Source of the DNA: Pseudomonas sp. SJZ079
GTDB lineage: Bacteria > Pseudomonadota > Gammaproteobacteria > Pseudomonadales > Pseudomonadaceae
NCBI RefSeq assembly: GCF_007993865.1
Contig: NZ_VIUH01000010.1
Span: forward strand, 1 to 64,000
DNA: 64,000 nucleotides
Direction: 5' to 3'
Shown here: positions 10,320 through 19,458 of the stretch, one piece after another
Layout: each line of letters starts with the position of its first letter
Position numbering within the stretch: the first letter of the stretch is position 1
Program-made: the position numbers and the translations under genes
Notes under the pieces: generated by a model
The model's input: only the letters and a program-made list of their open reading frames with translations
The model's database searches: none
What the model was told of the DNA's origin: nothing

Positions 10320-10463
10320 GCGATGACCTGTGGCGAGTGTAGGAGGGCGCTGCAAGGCGCAGTCCCAGAGTAGCAACCTCATGCGCAGGCGACTATCCGA
10401 CCGGCATAGGTGACCTGAGGGGGGCTTTGCGCGAGAATAGGCGCCTGTTCCTGGAGCCTGCCG

Positions 10464-10727
10464 ATGTCTCAGCAACCCAACACAACTCACGAAGTCACCC
10501 ACGATGCCGTTCTCGATGCCAGCGGGCTGAACTGCCCGGAGCCGGTGATGATGCTGCACAACAAGGTGCGCGACCTGCCGGCCGGTGGCCTGCTCAAGGT
10601 GATCGCCACCGACCCCTCGACCCGCCGCGATATCCCCAAATTCTGCGTGTTCCTCGGCCATGAGCTGCTGGAACAAGCCGAAGAGGCCGGCACTTACCTG
10701 TACTGGATTCGCAAGAAGGCCGACTAA
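10464..10727 (+). CDS. tusA: Sulfurtransferase TusA
   Basis: 87 aa. This small persulfide carrier passes sulfur from a cysteine desulfurase towards tRNA 2-thiouridine formation and other sulfur pathways. The signature CPEPVMML begins with the active cysteine at residue 24. The whole length fits the family, with the later motif [10 protein letters not shown]. Its TAA stop shares a base with the ATG of the next gene (TAATG), suggesting translational coupling. Confidence 0.93.
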   Translation: MSQQPNTTHEVTHDAVLDASGLNCPEPVMMLHNKVRDLPAGGLLKVIATDPSTRRDIPKFCVFLGHELLEQAEEAGTYLYWIRKKAD

Positions 10728-11323
10728 TGCCAGGCAATGTGGGAACTACTGCGCTCGGTTGTGCGGCGTTAGAAGCAGACTCAGATGCTCATTTACCCCA
10801 CGTAAACTGCGCTTCTGAGCCTGCTTCTGCCTTGCCCAACCTTCGCTCGCTACGTTCTCACACCGCCTGGACAGGTTGGTATTTCGCTTACGGCTCGAAC
10901 ATGAACCCGGCCCGCATGCAGGCGCGCGGGCTGAAGGTCGCTGAGGCGCTGTCGGGACGCTTGCCGGGTTATGCCTTGTGCTTCAACAAGCGCGCGGTCG
11001 ATCGTCCGGGTTGTGCCTACGCCAATATTCGCCATCAGCGCGACGGGCTGGTGGAGGGCGTGCTCTATCGCCTGGCCGAGCCGGATGAGATCGCCAAGCT
11101 CGATCCATTCGAGGGCACGCCGATCTACTACAGCCGCGAACGTTTGCCGATCCTCACTGCGCAAGGTGTGCAGCCGGCCTGGGTGTATATCGCCAATCCG
11201 CTGTTTCGCCAGGACGGCCTGCTGCCGGCGCGCGACTATCTGGCGCATCTGCTGGCCGGCCGCGAGTTCCTCTCCGAGGCCTATTGGTCGGCGTTGGCGG
11301 CCTGGCCGTTCCAGCCGGATTGA
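10727..11323 (+). CDS. Gamma-glutamylcyclotransferase-like protein with an inserted N-terminal segment
   Basis: 198 aa. The fold-defining motif WYFAYGSNMN starts only at residue 51, whereas it normally lies within the first few residues. It is followed by LPGYALCFNKR and a central LDPFEGTPIYY. Family members cyclise gamma-glutamyl amines or act as related acyltransferases; the substrate here is not known. The first 45 or so codons are made of a 123-bp palindromic repeat (10739-10861) inserted in frame after the tusA-coupled ATG. No alternative start lies close to the conserved domain. The 3' end overlaps the convergent DUF3080 gene by 43 bp. Confidence 0.75.
   Translation: MPGNVGTTALGCAALEADSDAHLPHVNCASEPASALPNLRSLRSHTAWTGWYFAYGSNMNPARMQARGLKVAEALSGRLPGYALCFNKRAVDRPGCAYANIRHQRDGLVEGVLYRLAEPDEIAKLDPFEGTPIYYSRERLPILTAQGVQPAWVYIANPLFRQDGLLPARDYLAHLLAGREFLSEAYWSALAAWPFQPD
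10739..10861. repeat. 123-bp imperfect palindromic element inside a coding region
   Basis: Left arm GTGGGAAC..GCGCTC..AGAAGCAGACTCAGATGCTCATTTAC and right arm GTAAACTGCGCTTCTGAGCCTGCTTCTGCC..GAGCG..GTTCTCAC (right arm shown in part) are imperfect inverted copies around a CCCAC centre. Arm length is about 55 bp. Length 123 is divisible by three and the reading frame stays open. I recall similar elements scattered in Pseudomonas genomes, but only this copy is in the window. Confidence 0.65.
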
Positions 11324-12363
11324 CCCGGCGCCAGACCGCAGCTTTTCAAGGTCTGCTGCCAGGCCCGCACATGAGCGGCGTTCGCCGCGACAAATTCGGC
11401 CCATAACGACTGCTCCGGCCCGACCAGCCTGAGCAGGTACGCCTGTGTCAGCGGTGGAATCTGCGCGACCGTGCTGAGTTGGCGCAGGCTGTCGCTCCAG
11501 ACCTGGCCACGTTGATGCACCTGGGCCAGATAAGGCTGCAAACCGCCCGCGTAATACTTGACGAAGATGTTCTGCAGAATGCGCCCGCGCGCTGTCGGCT
11601 GACCCAGTGGGCAGACCGGCCGGCGTTGCTGCCTGCTTGCCAATACCCGACTGGCCTGGTTCAGGGTATGGCTGAGGCTCGCCAGGCTGGTGATCAACTG
11701 GCCGCCTTGGGGGCTGGCGTGCAGGGCGAAGAACAGCGGGTCGAGTTGCGCCGCCGGTGGCGGCAAGGCATCGGGTAGCGAATGCCCCAATGCGCTCAGT
11801 TGCGCCAAGGCATCCAGTGCCGCCTGGTCCTCGGCGGGGGCAGTGGGTAATGCCTGCTCGGCAAAGCGCAGATAACGCTCGACCTCCGGGCTGGCGTTCA
11901 GGGCGTTCCAGAACACCGGCAGCAGCTGGGCACGCTTGGCCGTCGCCAGATTGCTGAGTGTGGCCAGCAGCGCGTGCTCCTCAGCGGCCTGCAGATGGGC
12001 CAGACAGGCGTCGATAGCGCGTAGCAGGTCACCCTCATAGGCCAGGCGGCTACTCGGCACCAGCTGTTTGCCGAGGCTGCTGTTACGCAGGCTGATCTGT
12101 TGTTGCAGGTCAGGGCAGCGGCGTACATCGATCAGCAGATCGAGCAGGCCAATGCGTATCTCGGGAATTTCTCCAACCCGCTCGCGCCTTGGCGGCAGGC
12201 GGTAGCGCAGCAGTTGCGTGCGGTCGAAGTCAGCGGCGTCGCTGCTTTCGGCGGCGTTGCTCAGGCGCTGCAGGTAATCGGCTTGCAAGGCCAAGCCATC
12301 GTCGGCCGGGCGGCACGCGGCCAGGAGCAGAATAAAAAGCAGGGCGAGAGGCTTGACGCTCAT
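11281..12363 (-). CDS. DUF3080 family lipoprotein
   Basis: 360 aa. The signal peptide ends in a lipobox (LLAAC, Cys at residue 17), so the product should be lipid-anchored, probably in the outer membrane. The body is almost all helical and rich in leucine and alanine, with conserved-looking patches RYRLPPRRER and FVKYYAGGLQPYLAQV. The family has no assigned function that I know. Its ATG overlaps the stop of the upstream MATE gene (ATGA), so the two are co-translated. Its 3' end overlaps the gamma-glutamylcyclotransferase-like gene on the other strand. Confidence 0.8.
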   Translation of the reverse strand: MSVKPLALLFILLLAACRPADDGLALQADYLQRLSNAAESSDAADFDRTQLLRYRLPPRRERVGEIPEIRIGLLDLLIDVRRCPDLQQQISLRNSSLGKQLVPSSRLAYEGDLLRAIDACLAHLQAAEEHALLATLSNLATAKRAQLLPVFWNALNASPEVERYLRFAEQALPTAPAEDQAALDALAQLSALGHSLPDALPPPAAQLDPLFFALHASPQGGQLITSLASLSHTLNQASRVLASRQQRRPVCPLGQPTARGRILQNIFVKYYAGGLQPYLAQVHQRGQVWSDSLRQLSTVAQIPPLTQAYLLRLVGPEQSLWAEFVAANAAHVRAWQQTLKSCGLAPGQSGWNGQAANADQ

Positions 12364-13742
12364 GACGTCAGTTTAGCCGCCCGAATACGCCGCCGAGCGC
12401 TGCTGGCCAGGCGCATCGCCAGCATGATCGCCGCGCAGGTCAGACCCACCACCAGGCCTTGCCAGAGCCCGCGCGGGCCGCTGGGTTCGTCGAGCCAGTC
12501 GGACAGACCGAGGCTATAGCCGACCGGCAAACCTATGCCCCAGTAGGCGAACAGGGTCAAGAGCATGGTCACCCGCGCATCCTGATAGCCGCGCAACGCG
12601 CCGGCGGCGGTAACCTGGACGGCGTCGGAAAGCTGGAACAGCGCCGAATACACGATCAGCGAGGCGGCCATGGCGATCACCGCCGGATCGGGGCTGTAAA
12701 TCTGCGCGATCTGTTCGCGCAGCAGCAGGATCAGGCTGGCGGACAGGCAGGCGTACCCCAGGGCGGTGGCCATGCTCACCGCCGCGGCGAAGCGCGCGCC
12801 GCGTGGGTCGCCGCGGCCCAAGGCCTGGCCGACCCGCACGGTGGCCGCCATGCCCAGGGAGTAGGGGATCATGAACACCATCGAGCTGAAGTTCAGGGCG
12901 ATCTGGTGGCCGGCCACCACGGTGGCGCCGAGACCACCGATCAGCAGGGCGATCACCGCGAAGATGCTCGACTCGGCGAACACCGCGATGCCCATCGGCA
13001 GGCCGATATTCAGCAGGCGCTTGATCACTGGCCACTGTGGACGCTCGAAGCGGCTGAATAACTGGCTTGGCCGGTAATAGGGCGCCCACTTCACCCACCA
13101 GAGCATACCCAGCATCATGAAGCCCATCACCAGCGCAGTGGCCCAGCCACAGCCGACACCGCCCATGGCTGGCAGGCCGAACTTGCCGTAGATGAAGATG
13201 TAGTTGGCCGGAATGTTCAGCAGCAAGCCCAGCAGGCCCAGCACCATGCTCGCCCGGGTATGGCCGAGGCCGTCGCTGTAACAGCGCAGTACGTGATACA
13301 GCGCCACCGCCGGAAAGCCGCAGGCCACGGCGCGCAGGTAACCCATGGAGGGGGTGACCAGGCTCGGTTCGACATCCATTAGTCGCAGGATGAATTCGGC
13401 GTTCCACAGCATGACCGCCGCGCAACAACCGACCGCCAGCGCCAGCCACAGCGCCTGGTGTACCAGGGGGCCGATGGCCGCTTGCTCACCGGCGCCGAAG
13501 CGCTGTGCGACTTTCGGCGTGGTGGCCAGGAGGATGCCGGTCATCAACAGAAATACCGGCACCCAGATCGAGTTGCCCAGCGCCACTGCCGCCAGGTCGC
13601 GCGGGCTGACCTGGCCGGCCATCACCGTGTCGACAAAGCCCATGGCGGTATGCGCCAGCTGGGCGATGATGATTGGCGTGGCGAGGATCAGCAGGCTACG
13701 CAGCTCGGTGCGCACACGCCGCAGGCGGGATTCGGCAGGCAT
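12360..13742 (-). CDS. MATE family multidrug efflux pump (NorM/PmpM-like)
   Basis: 460 aa with about 12 hydrophobic helices in two homologous halves. Early motifs LATPIIIAQLAHTAMGFVDTVMAG and NSIWVPVFLL are typical of NorM-type pumps, which export cationic drugs against a Na+ or H+ gradient across the inner membrane. It is first in a two-gene unit with the DUF3080 lipoprotein. It is intact, unlike the second MATE gene in this window (49345-50671). Confidence 0.88.
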   Translation of the reverse strand: MPAESRLRRVRTELRSLLILATPIIIAQLAHTAMGFVDTVMAGQVSPRDLAAVALGNSIWVPVFLLMTGILLATTPKVAQRFGAGEQAAIGPLVHQALWLALAVGCCAAVMLWNAEFILRLMDVEPSLVTPSMGYLRAVACGFPAVALYHVLRCYSDGLGHTRASMVLGLLGLLLNIPANYIFIYGKFGLPAMGGVGCGWATALVMGFMMLGMLWWVKWAPYYRPSQLFSRFERPQWPVIKRLLNIGLPMGIAVFAESSIFAVIALLIGGLGATVVAGHQIALNFSSMVFMIPYSLGMAATVRVGQALGRGDPRGARFAAAVSMATALGYACLSASLILLLREQIAQIYSPDPAVIAMAASLIVYSALFQLSDAVQVTAAGALRGYQDARVTMLLTLFAYWGIGLPVGYSLGLSDWLDEPSGPRGLWQGLVVGLTCAAIMLAMRLASSARRRIRAAKLTS

Positions 13743-13899
13743 TGAGGACGTCCAGTCATGCTCGGGGAAAACCGCGCAGTCTACGCCTTGACGCCTTGGT
13801 CAGGAAAGTCTGTTGTTACTGCCTAGGCGGTAGTGTGTGCAAGGGCGACTGCGCTCGCCAGCTGGCTTAGAATAGCCGTCTGACTTGCGGAGCCTTGCC

Positions 13900-15042
13900 A
13901 TGCGAATAGTCGCGGACGAAAACATCCCCTTGCTCGATGAGTTTTTCAGCGGTTTCGGCGAAATTCAGCGCATGCCCGGCCGCGCCATCGACCGCGCGGC
14001 AGTGGCCGATGCGCAGGTGCTGCTGGTGCGCTCGGTAACCCGAGTCGATCGGGCGCTGCTGGAAGGCAGCACGGTACGTTTCGTCGGCACCTGCACCATT
14101 GGCACCGACCATCTCGATCTCGATTACTTGCAGCAGGCCGACATCGGCTGGGCCAACGCGCCCGGCTGCAATGCCCGCGGGGTGGTCGACTACGTACTCG
14201 GCAGCTTGCTGGTGTTGGCGGAACAGCAGGGCGTTGAACTGCCTGCGCGCACTTATGGCGTGGTCGGCGCCGGCCAGGTCGGTGGACGCTTGGTCGAGGT
14301 GCTGCGTGGGCTGGGCTGGCGCGTGCTGGTTTGTGATCCGCCGCGTCAGGCCGAGGAGGGGGGCGACTTCGTCAGTCTGGAGCAGGTGCTGGCCGAGTGT
14401 GATGTGCTCAGCCTGCACACGCCCCTCGAACGCGAGGGTGAACACGCGACCCATCATTTGTTCGATGCCGCCCGGCTGGCGCAACTCAAGCCCGGCACCT
14501 GGCTGATCAATGCCAGCCGTGGCGCGGTGGTGGATAACAGGGCGCTGCGCGACTTACTCGCGCAGCGCGCCGATCTGCAGGTGGTGCTGGACGTCTGGGA
14601 AGGTGAGCCGCAGGTGGATATCGAGCTGGCCAAGCTGTGCCGCCTCGCCACCCCGCATATCGCCGGCTACAGCCTGGACGGCAAGCTGCGCGGCACGGCA
14701 CAGGTCTATCAGGCGGCTTGCCAGCGCTTGAGCGTGACGCCGACCCTCGGCCTGGATGAGCTGATGCCGACACCTTGGCTGAGCGAATTGAGCCTGGATG
14801 CCAGCGCCGATCCCGCTTGGGCCTTGGCCATGGTGTGCCGCGCGGTGTACGACCCGCGCCGCGACGATGCGGATTTTCGCCGCAGCCTGGCCGGTACCCT
14901 TGCCGAGCGCCGGACTCGGTTCGACCTGTTGCGCAAACATTACCCCGCGCGCCGGGAAATCGACGGCCTCAGCGTGCGCCTGAGTGGCGAGGCGCCGGCG
15001 TTGGCGCACATGGTTCGGGCACTTGGGGCGACGCTGGTCTAA
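13900..15042 (+). CDS. pdxB: 4-phosphoerythronate dehydrogenase PdxB
   Basis: 380 aa. It oxidises 4-phospho-D-erythronate in the DXP-dependent pathway to pyridoxal phosphate. The NAD-binding motif [16 protein letters not shown] is near residue 120. Catalytic-region motifs are [10 protein letters not shown] and [13 protein letters not shown], with the His near residue 253. The ~90-residue C-terminal PdxB dimerisation domain is present. ATG 13900 was chosen because [10 protein letters not shown] is the conserved N-terminus and GGAG lies 8 bases upstream. Confidence 0.93.
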   Translation: MRIVADENIPLLDEFFSGFGEIQRMPGRAIDRAAVADAQVLLVRSVTRVDRALLEGSTVRFVGTCTIGTDHLDLDYLQQADIGWANAPGCNARGVVDYVLGSLLVLAEQQGVELPARTYGVVGAGQVGGRLVEVLRGLGWRVLVCDPPRQAEEGGDFVSLEQVLAECDVLSLHTPLEREGEHATHHLFDAARLAQLKPGTWLINASRGAVVDNRALRDLLAQRADLQVVLDVWEGEPQVDIELAKLCRLATPHIAGYSLDGKLRGTAQVYQAACQRLSVTPTLGLDELMPTPWLSELSLDASADPAWALAMVCRAVYDPRRDDADFRRSLAGTLAERRTRFDLLRKHYPARREIDGLSVRLSGEAPALAHMVRALGATLV

Positions 15043-15187
15043 GGTCGCCAGTTCGCGCTCCAGTCGCGGCCGGTCCCGGTTTCGGCTTGGCTCGCGGCGA
15101 ACTTACGCCGGGCTGGCCCGTACGGTGCCGGAGCGGATCACGCAATCCATCCATTCGACAAGCTTGCAGGCAGGCCGCAATGGGTAG

Positions 15188-15236
15188 CGCCCGTTGCAAG
15201 ACGCACGACGCCCGGCGCGTGCGGATGCAACGGGCG
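15188..15236. terminator. Hairpin between convergent pdxB and the small gene
   Basis: An 11-bp perfect outer stem (CGCCCGTTGCA / TGCAACGGGCG) encloses a second short stem (CGCACG / CGTGCG). It sits in the 200-bp gap between two convergent genes and lacks a clear T-run. Nothing else is visible in 15043-15241. Confidence 0.45.
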
Positions 15237-15241
15237 AGGTG

Positions 15242-15412
15242 TCAGCTCGGCGGGTTTGCTGCTTTAATCTGCTCGTCCAGCTCACGGCAGGCACGTTGGA
15301 TCATCTGCTCGGTGATTGGGATCTCGCGGCCCTGAGCGTCGATGATCGCGCCGGCAGCCACTTGTTGCAGGCGGGTATCATGCTGTTCGTGAGTCTGTTG
15401 GTTCGGGTGCAT
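15242..15412 (-). CDS. Small conserved protein, function unknown
   Basis: 56 aa. Pattern: a hydrophilic start (MHPNQQTHEQHD), then AAGAIIDAQGREIPITEQMI and a C-terminal helix. AGGAGA sits 6 bases before the ATG, a strong ribosome-binding site. I recall a similar small protein next to the ATP-NAD kinase-family gene in P. aeruginosa. The sequence gives no functional clue. Confidence 0.65.
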   Translation of the reverse strand: MHPNQQTHEQHDTRLQQVAAGAIIDAQGREIPITEQMIQRACRELDEQIKAANPPS

Positions 15413-15586
15413 TAGCTGTCTCCTCATCAGGGGGTGGCTGCACTCTAGAAGAGCCGGATGACTGCACTGTGACAATCATTGGTGGCAACCTGACGCCATC
15501 CATCCGGTCGGGCGGTGACGGCGCTATCACTGTGCCAAAAAAAAACAACGAGTTGAAAAGGTCCTCTAGGGTCCCATGAGGTGGTT

Positions 15587-16702
15587 ATGTCGAGGTTTCA
15601 CCTGGGGTTGATCATCAACCCGCTGGCTGGTTTGGGCGGTCCTGCGGGGCTCAAGGGCAGTGATGGAGTTGCCGAGCAGGCGCTGGCGCTGGGCAGTGAA
15701 CCGCGCGCGGCGTTGCGTACACGCACCGCCTTGGAATGCCTGCGGCCGGTGCAGCAGCGCCTGGAGTTTCTGACCTTTCCCGGACCGATGGGCGCGGACC
15801 TGCTGAGCGAGATGGGTTTTGCCTACCGCCTGCTGGGTGAGCTGGGCGATGGCCCGACCAGTGCCGCCGACACCCGCGGCGCGGTCGAGGCTCTGCAGGA
15901 GGCCGGGGTGGCGCTGATTCTGTTCGCCGGCGGCGACGGTACCGCCCGCGATGTCTGCGCTGCGGTGCGTGAAGACCAGCCGGTACTGGGCATTCCGGCC
16001 GGGGTGAAAATCCACTCGGGGGTCTATGCGATCAGCCCGCGCGCCGCCGGCGAGTTGACCCGGCGCCTGGTCGAAGGCGGCCTGGTGCGCCTGGCCAGTG
16101 GCGAGGTGCGCGACCTGGATGAAGCCGCGTTGCGCGAGGGCAAGGTTGCCGCACGCTGGTATGGCGAGCTGTGCGTGCCGGAAGAGGGCGGTTATGTGCA
16201 GCAGGTGAAACAGGCCGGGGTCGAGTCCGAAGAACTGGTGCTGAGCGATCTCGCGGCCTGGCTGGAAGACAGTTGGGAAGCGGATGTGCGTTATATCTTC
16301 GGCCCCGGTTCGACGCTGCATGGCCTGGCGCAGAACCTGGGACTACAGACCACCCTGCTCGGGGTCGATGTGATCGAAAATGCTCAGGTGATCGCCCATG
16401 ACGTCAACGAGGCGCAGCTCTACGAACTGGTGGCCGATTACCCCGCGCGGCTGCTGGTCACCGCCATTGGCGGTCAGGGCCATATTCTCGGCCGTGGCAA
16501 TCAGCAGATCAGCCCACGGGTGCTGCGCGCCGTGGGCCTCGATCACCTCAGGGTGGTGGCGACCAAGCGCAAGCTCGGTACCCTGCACGGACGCCCCCTG
16601 CTGGTCGACAGCGGTGACGTGGAGCTGGATGATGCCTTCCCCGACGTGGTGCGGGTGTGGGCCGGTTACAAGGAAGAGCTGCTCTATCCGCTGAGCCGCT
16701 AG
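15587..16702 (+). CDS. ATP-NAD kinase family protein (AcoX-like)
   Basis: 371 aa. It belongs to the NAD kinase / diacylglycerol kinase superfamily: LIINPLAGLGG near residue 10 and the nucleotide-binding FAGGDGTARDV at residues 113-123. It is longer than housekeeping NadK and resembles the AcoX-like group, whose substrate is unclear. ATG 15587 has GAGG 5 bases upstream; a GTG two codons earlier is possible. The 174-bp region upstream (15413-15586) shows a nine-A run but no gene. Confidence 0.82.
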   Translation: MSRFHLGLIINPLAGLGGPAGLKGSDGVAEQALALGSEPRAALRTRTALECLRPVQQRLEFLTFPGPMGADLLSEMGFAYRLLGELGDGPTSAADTRGAVEALQEAGVALILFAGGDGTARDVCAAVREDQPVLGIPAGVKIHSGVYAISPRAAGELTRRLVEGGLVRLASGEVRDLDEAALREGKVAARWYGELCVPEEGGYVQQVKQAGVESEELVLSDLAAWLEDSWEADVRYIFGPGSTLHGLAQNLGLQTTLLGVDVIENAQVIAHDVNEAQLYELVADYPARLLVTAIGGQGHILGRGNQQISPRVLRAVGLDHLRVVATKRKLGTLHGRPLLVDSGDVELDDAFPDVVRVWAGYKEELLYPLSR

Positions 16703-16774
16703 GACTGCTACCTGGCAGCAGTCGGTGCAGGAGCATGGGCAGCGAAGATCGAGATGGTTGGAGGGCTGTGTAGT

Positions 16775-17215
16775 ATGACCGATGGCGATCGCCCCGCATT
16801 TCTCCGTCCCGGCGAGCGGCTGGTGCTGTTCGATGGGGTGTGCAAACTGTGCAACGGTTGGGCGAAGTTCCTCATTCGTCACGATCGCCAGCAGTTGTTC
16901 AAGTTGGCCTCGGTGCAGTCGCCCGAGGGTCAGGCAGTGCTGCGCTGGCTGGGTTTGCCCACCGAGCAGTTCGACACCATGGCCTATGTCGAGGGCGCCG
17001 AGCTGTTCGTGCGCTCCGGCGCGGTGCTGCGCATCCTCGCCCTGCTGCCGTGGCCGTGGCGCGTGTTCGCGGCGCTGCGCGTCTGCCCCAGGCCGCTGCG
17101 CGACTGGGGATATGACCGCATCGCCCTGAATCGCTACCGCTTGTTCGGCCGTTATGCCAGCTGCGTGCTGCCGGCGCCCGACCACGCACGACGCTTCCTG
17201 CATGACGACGCCTGA
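16775..17215 (+). CDS. DUF393 / DCC family thiol-disulfide oxidoreductase-like protein
   Basis: 146 aa. The defining FDGVCKLCNGW motif (Cys 23 and Cys 26) and the later YDRIALNRYRLFGR are characteristic of the DCC family, which has a thioredoxin-like fold and a predicted redox CxxC. Start 16775 (MTDGD) is favoured by GGAGGG about 9 bases upstream; an in-frame ATG at 16754 is a weaker option. The stop overlaps the start of the DoxX-like gene, so the pair is probably translated together. Confidence 0.82.
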   Translation: MTDGDRPAFLRPGERLVLFDGVCKLCNGWAKFLIRHDRQQLFKLASVQSPEGQAVLRWLGLPTEQFDTMAYVEGAELFVRSGAVLRILALLPWPWRVFAALRVCPRPLRDWGYDRIALNRYRLFGRYASCVLPAPDHARRFLHDDA

Positions 17216-17609
17216 GCACAACCGGCTGCGGCAAATCGGCTGGTTGGCTCGTGTCGCCCTGGCGCTGGTGCTTTTCTGGCACGGTCTGGTGCCGAAGCTG
17301 CTCTGGCTGAGCGCCGATGAGGTCGCGATGATTCAGGCCCACGGCATCGTCGAGGTCGAGTGGCTGGCCACGCTGGCCGGTGTCGGCGAAATTGCATTGG
17401 CGGTGTTGCTGCTGATCGTCCGCAGGCGCTGGCCGTTGCTGTTGGCCGCGCTGTTTTTGCTGCTGTTGCTGGTTGATGTGGCGCTGTTTAGCCCCCATCT
17501 GTTGGTACAGGCCTTCACTCCGGTTTCGACCAACTTGGCCGCATTGGCATTATGCCTGGTGGCCTGGCTGGCTGATTCAGCCACGCTTGGCAGGACGAGC
17601 CCCGAATAA
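17202..17609 (+). CDS. DoxX-like family membrane protein
   Basis: 135 aa with four hydrophobic helices, including LARVALALVLFWHGLVPKLLWL at the N-terminus, as in the DoxX_3 group that often accompanies DCC proteins. It overlaps the preceding DCC gene by 14 bp. The function is unknown; the DCC/DoxX pairing suggests a membrane redox role. The start (MTTPEHN) is the first ATG before the first helix. Confidence 0.78.
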   Translation: MTTPEHNRLRQIGWLARVALALVLFWHGLVPKLLWLSADEVAMIQAHGIVEVEWLATLAGVGEIALAVLLLIVRRRWPLLLAALFLLLLLVDVALFSPHLLVQAFTPVSTNLAALALCLVAWLADSATLGRTSPE

Positions 17610-17641
17610 CCTGGGTCTGACGGCCCATCTGCGAGTGCCGC

Positions 17642-19420
17642 ATGCTATCGATTCTGTCCTCCCGCCAGCGTAATGCCTTACGCATGGCGGCGCGCTTCGT
17701 CGCGCCCTACCGCTGGCGGGTGATTGGCGCCTTGCTGGCGCTGATGTTCACTGCCGCTATTACCCTGTCGATGGGCCAAGGCATCAAACTGCTGGTGGAC
17801 CAGGGTCTGGCGACCCAGTCGCAGCAGGCGTTGAACCACTCGATCCTGTTGTTCTTCGTGTTGGTGCTGGCCCTGGCGCTGGGCACGTTCACCCGCTTCT
17901 ATCTGGTGTCGTGGATCGGCGAGCGGTTCGTCGCGGATATCCGTAAACGGGTGTTCAATCACCTGATCGGTCTGCATCCGGGCTTCTACGAAAGCAATCG
18001 CAGTTCGGAGATCCAGTCGCGCCTGACCGCCGATACCACCTTGTTGCAGTCGGTGATCGGCTCGTCGTTGTCGATGGCGCTGCGCAACGTGATCATGCTG
18101 GTCGGCGGCATCGTGCTGCTGATCGTCACCAACCCGAAACTCAGTGGCATCGTGCTGTTGGCGTTGCCGCTGGTGGTTGCGCCGATCCTGATCTTCGGCC
18201 GCCGGGTACGGCAGTTGTCGCGCTTGAGTCAGGACCGGGTGGCCGATGTCGGCAGCTATGTCGGCGAGGTGCTCGGGCAGATCAAGACGGTGCAGGCCTA
18301 TAACCATCAGGCCGAGGACAAGCGCCGGTTTGGCCAGTCCGCCGAGGCCGCGTTCGACACCGCACGCAAGCGTATCGCCCAGCGCGCCTGGTTGATCACC
18401 GTGGTGATCGTGCTGGTGCTCGGTGCGGTGGGGGTGATGCTCTGGGTCGGCGGCATGGACGTGATCGCCGGCACTATCTCCGGTGGCGAGTTGGCGGCCT
18501 TCGTGTTCTACAGCCTGATCGTCGGCGCCTCCTTCGGCACCCTTAGTGAGGTGATCGGTGAGTTACAGCGCGCCGCCGGCGCCGCCGAGCGGATCGCCGA
18601 GTTGCTGCAGGCACGCAATGAAATCACTCCGCCGACGAGCGATCCGCTGGTGTTGGCGCAACCGCCACAGGGGCGGATCGAGCTGCAAGGGGTGCGATTC
18701 GCCTATCCATCGCGACCCGCGAGCTATGCCGTCGATGGCATCAGCCTGAGTGTCGAGCCCGGTGAAACCCTGGCCCTGGTCGGCCCGTCCGGTGCGGGTA
18801 AGTCCACCCTGTTCGATTTGCTGCTGCGCTTCTTCGATCCGCAGCAGGGCCGCATCCTGATCGACGGCCAGGCAATCGAGCGGCTCGACCCCCTTGAGTT
18901 GCGCCGCTGCTTCGCCCTGGTGTCGCAGAACCCGGCGCTGTTCTTCGGTACGGTCGAGGACAATATTCGCTACGGCAGGCTCGGCGCCAGTCACGCCGAG
19001 GTCGAGGCGGCGGCGCTGGCCGCGCATGCGCATGAGTTCATCATGCGGTTGCCGCAGGGTTACCAGACTCACCTGGGTGACGCCGGTTTGGGGCTGTCCG
19101 GCGGCCAGCGCCAGCGTTTGGCGATTGCCCGCGCGCTGCTGGTGGATGCGCCGATCCTCTTGCTCGATGAGGCCACCAGCGCCCTGGATGCGGAAAGCGA
19201 ACACCTGATTCAGCAGGCCTTGCCGCGCCTGATGCAGGGGCGTACCACGCTGGTGATTGCCCATCGCCTGGCCACGGTGAAGAGTGCCGACCGCATCGCG
19301 GTGATCGAGCATGGCAAGCTGGTAGCCGTCGGCCGGCACGCCGAGCTGGTGGCGACTAATCCGTTGTATGCACGGCTGGCGGCCTTGCAGTTCAATGAGG
19401 ACAGTGTCGAGTCGGCTTAA
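17642..19420 (+). CDS. ABC transporter, fused permease and ATP-binding protein (MsbA-like exporter)
   Basis: 592 aa half-transporter that should work as a homodimer. Six transmembrane helices occupy about residues 20-310, containing the ABC_membrane signature FNHLIGLHPGFYESNRSSEI. The ATPase domain follows: Walker A GPSGAGKST near 380, signature LSGGQRQRLAIARALL near 485, and Walker B ILLLDEATSALD near 505. The architecture fits lipid A, multidrug or peptide exporters; the cargo cannot be inferred. It lies 32 bp after the DoxX-like gene. Confidence 0.88.
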   Translation: MLSILSSRQRNALRMAARFVAPYRWRVIGALLALMFTAAITLSMGQGIKLLVDQGLATQSQQALNHSILLFFVLVLALALGTFTRFYLVSWIGERFVADIRKRVFNHLIGLHPGFYESNRSSEIQSRLTADTTLLQSVIGSSLSMALRNVIMLVGGIVLLIVTNPKLSGIVLLALPLVVAPILIFGRRVRQLSRLSQDRVADVGSYVGEVLGQIKTVQAYNHQAEDKRRFGQSAEAAFDTARKRIAQRAWLITVVIVLVLGAVGVMLWVGGMDVIAGTISGGELAAFVFYSLIVGASFGTLSEVIGELQRAAGAAERIAELLQARNEITPPTSDPLVLAQPPQGRIELQGVRFAYPSRPASYAVDGISLSVEPGETLALVGPSGAGKSTLFDLLLRFFDPQQGRILIDGQAIERLDPLELRRCFALVSQNPALFFGTVEDNIRYGRLGASHAEVEAAALAAHAHEFIMRLPQGYQTHLGDAGLGLSGGQRQRLAIARALLVDAPILLLDEATSALDAESEHLIQQALPRLMQGRTTLVIAHRLATVKSADRIAVIEHGKLVAVGRHAELVATNPLYARLAALQFNEDSVESA

Positions 19421-19458
19421 CCCTTCACGGCTTGCTGTCAGCGTGTCGGCCGAGGATC

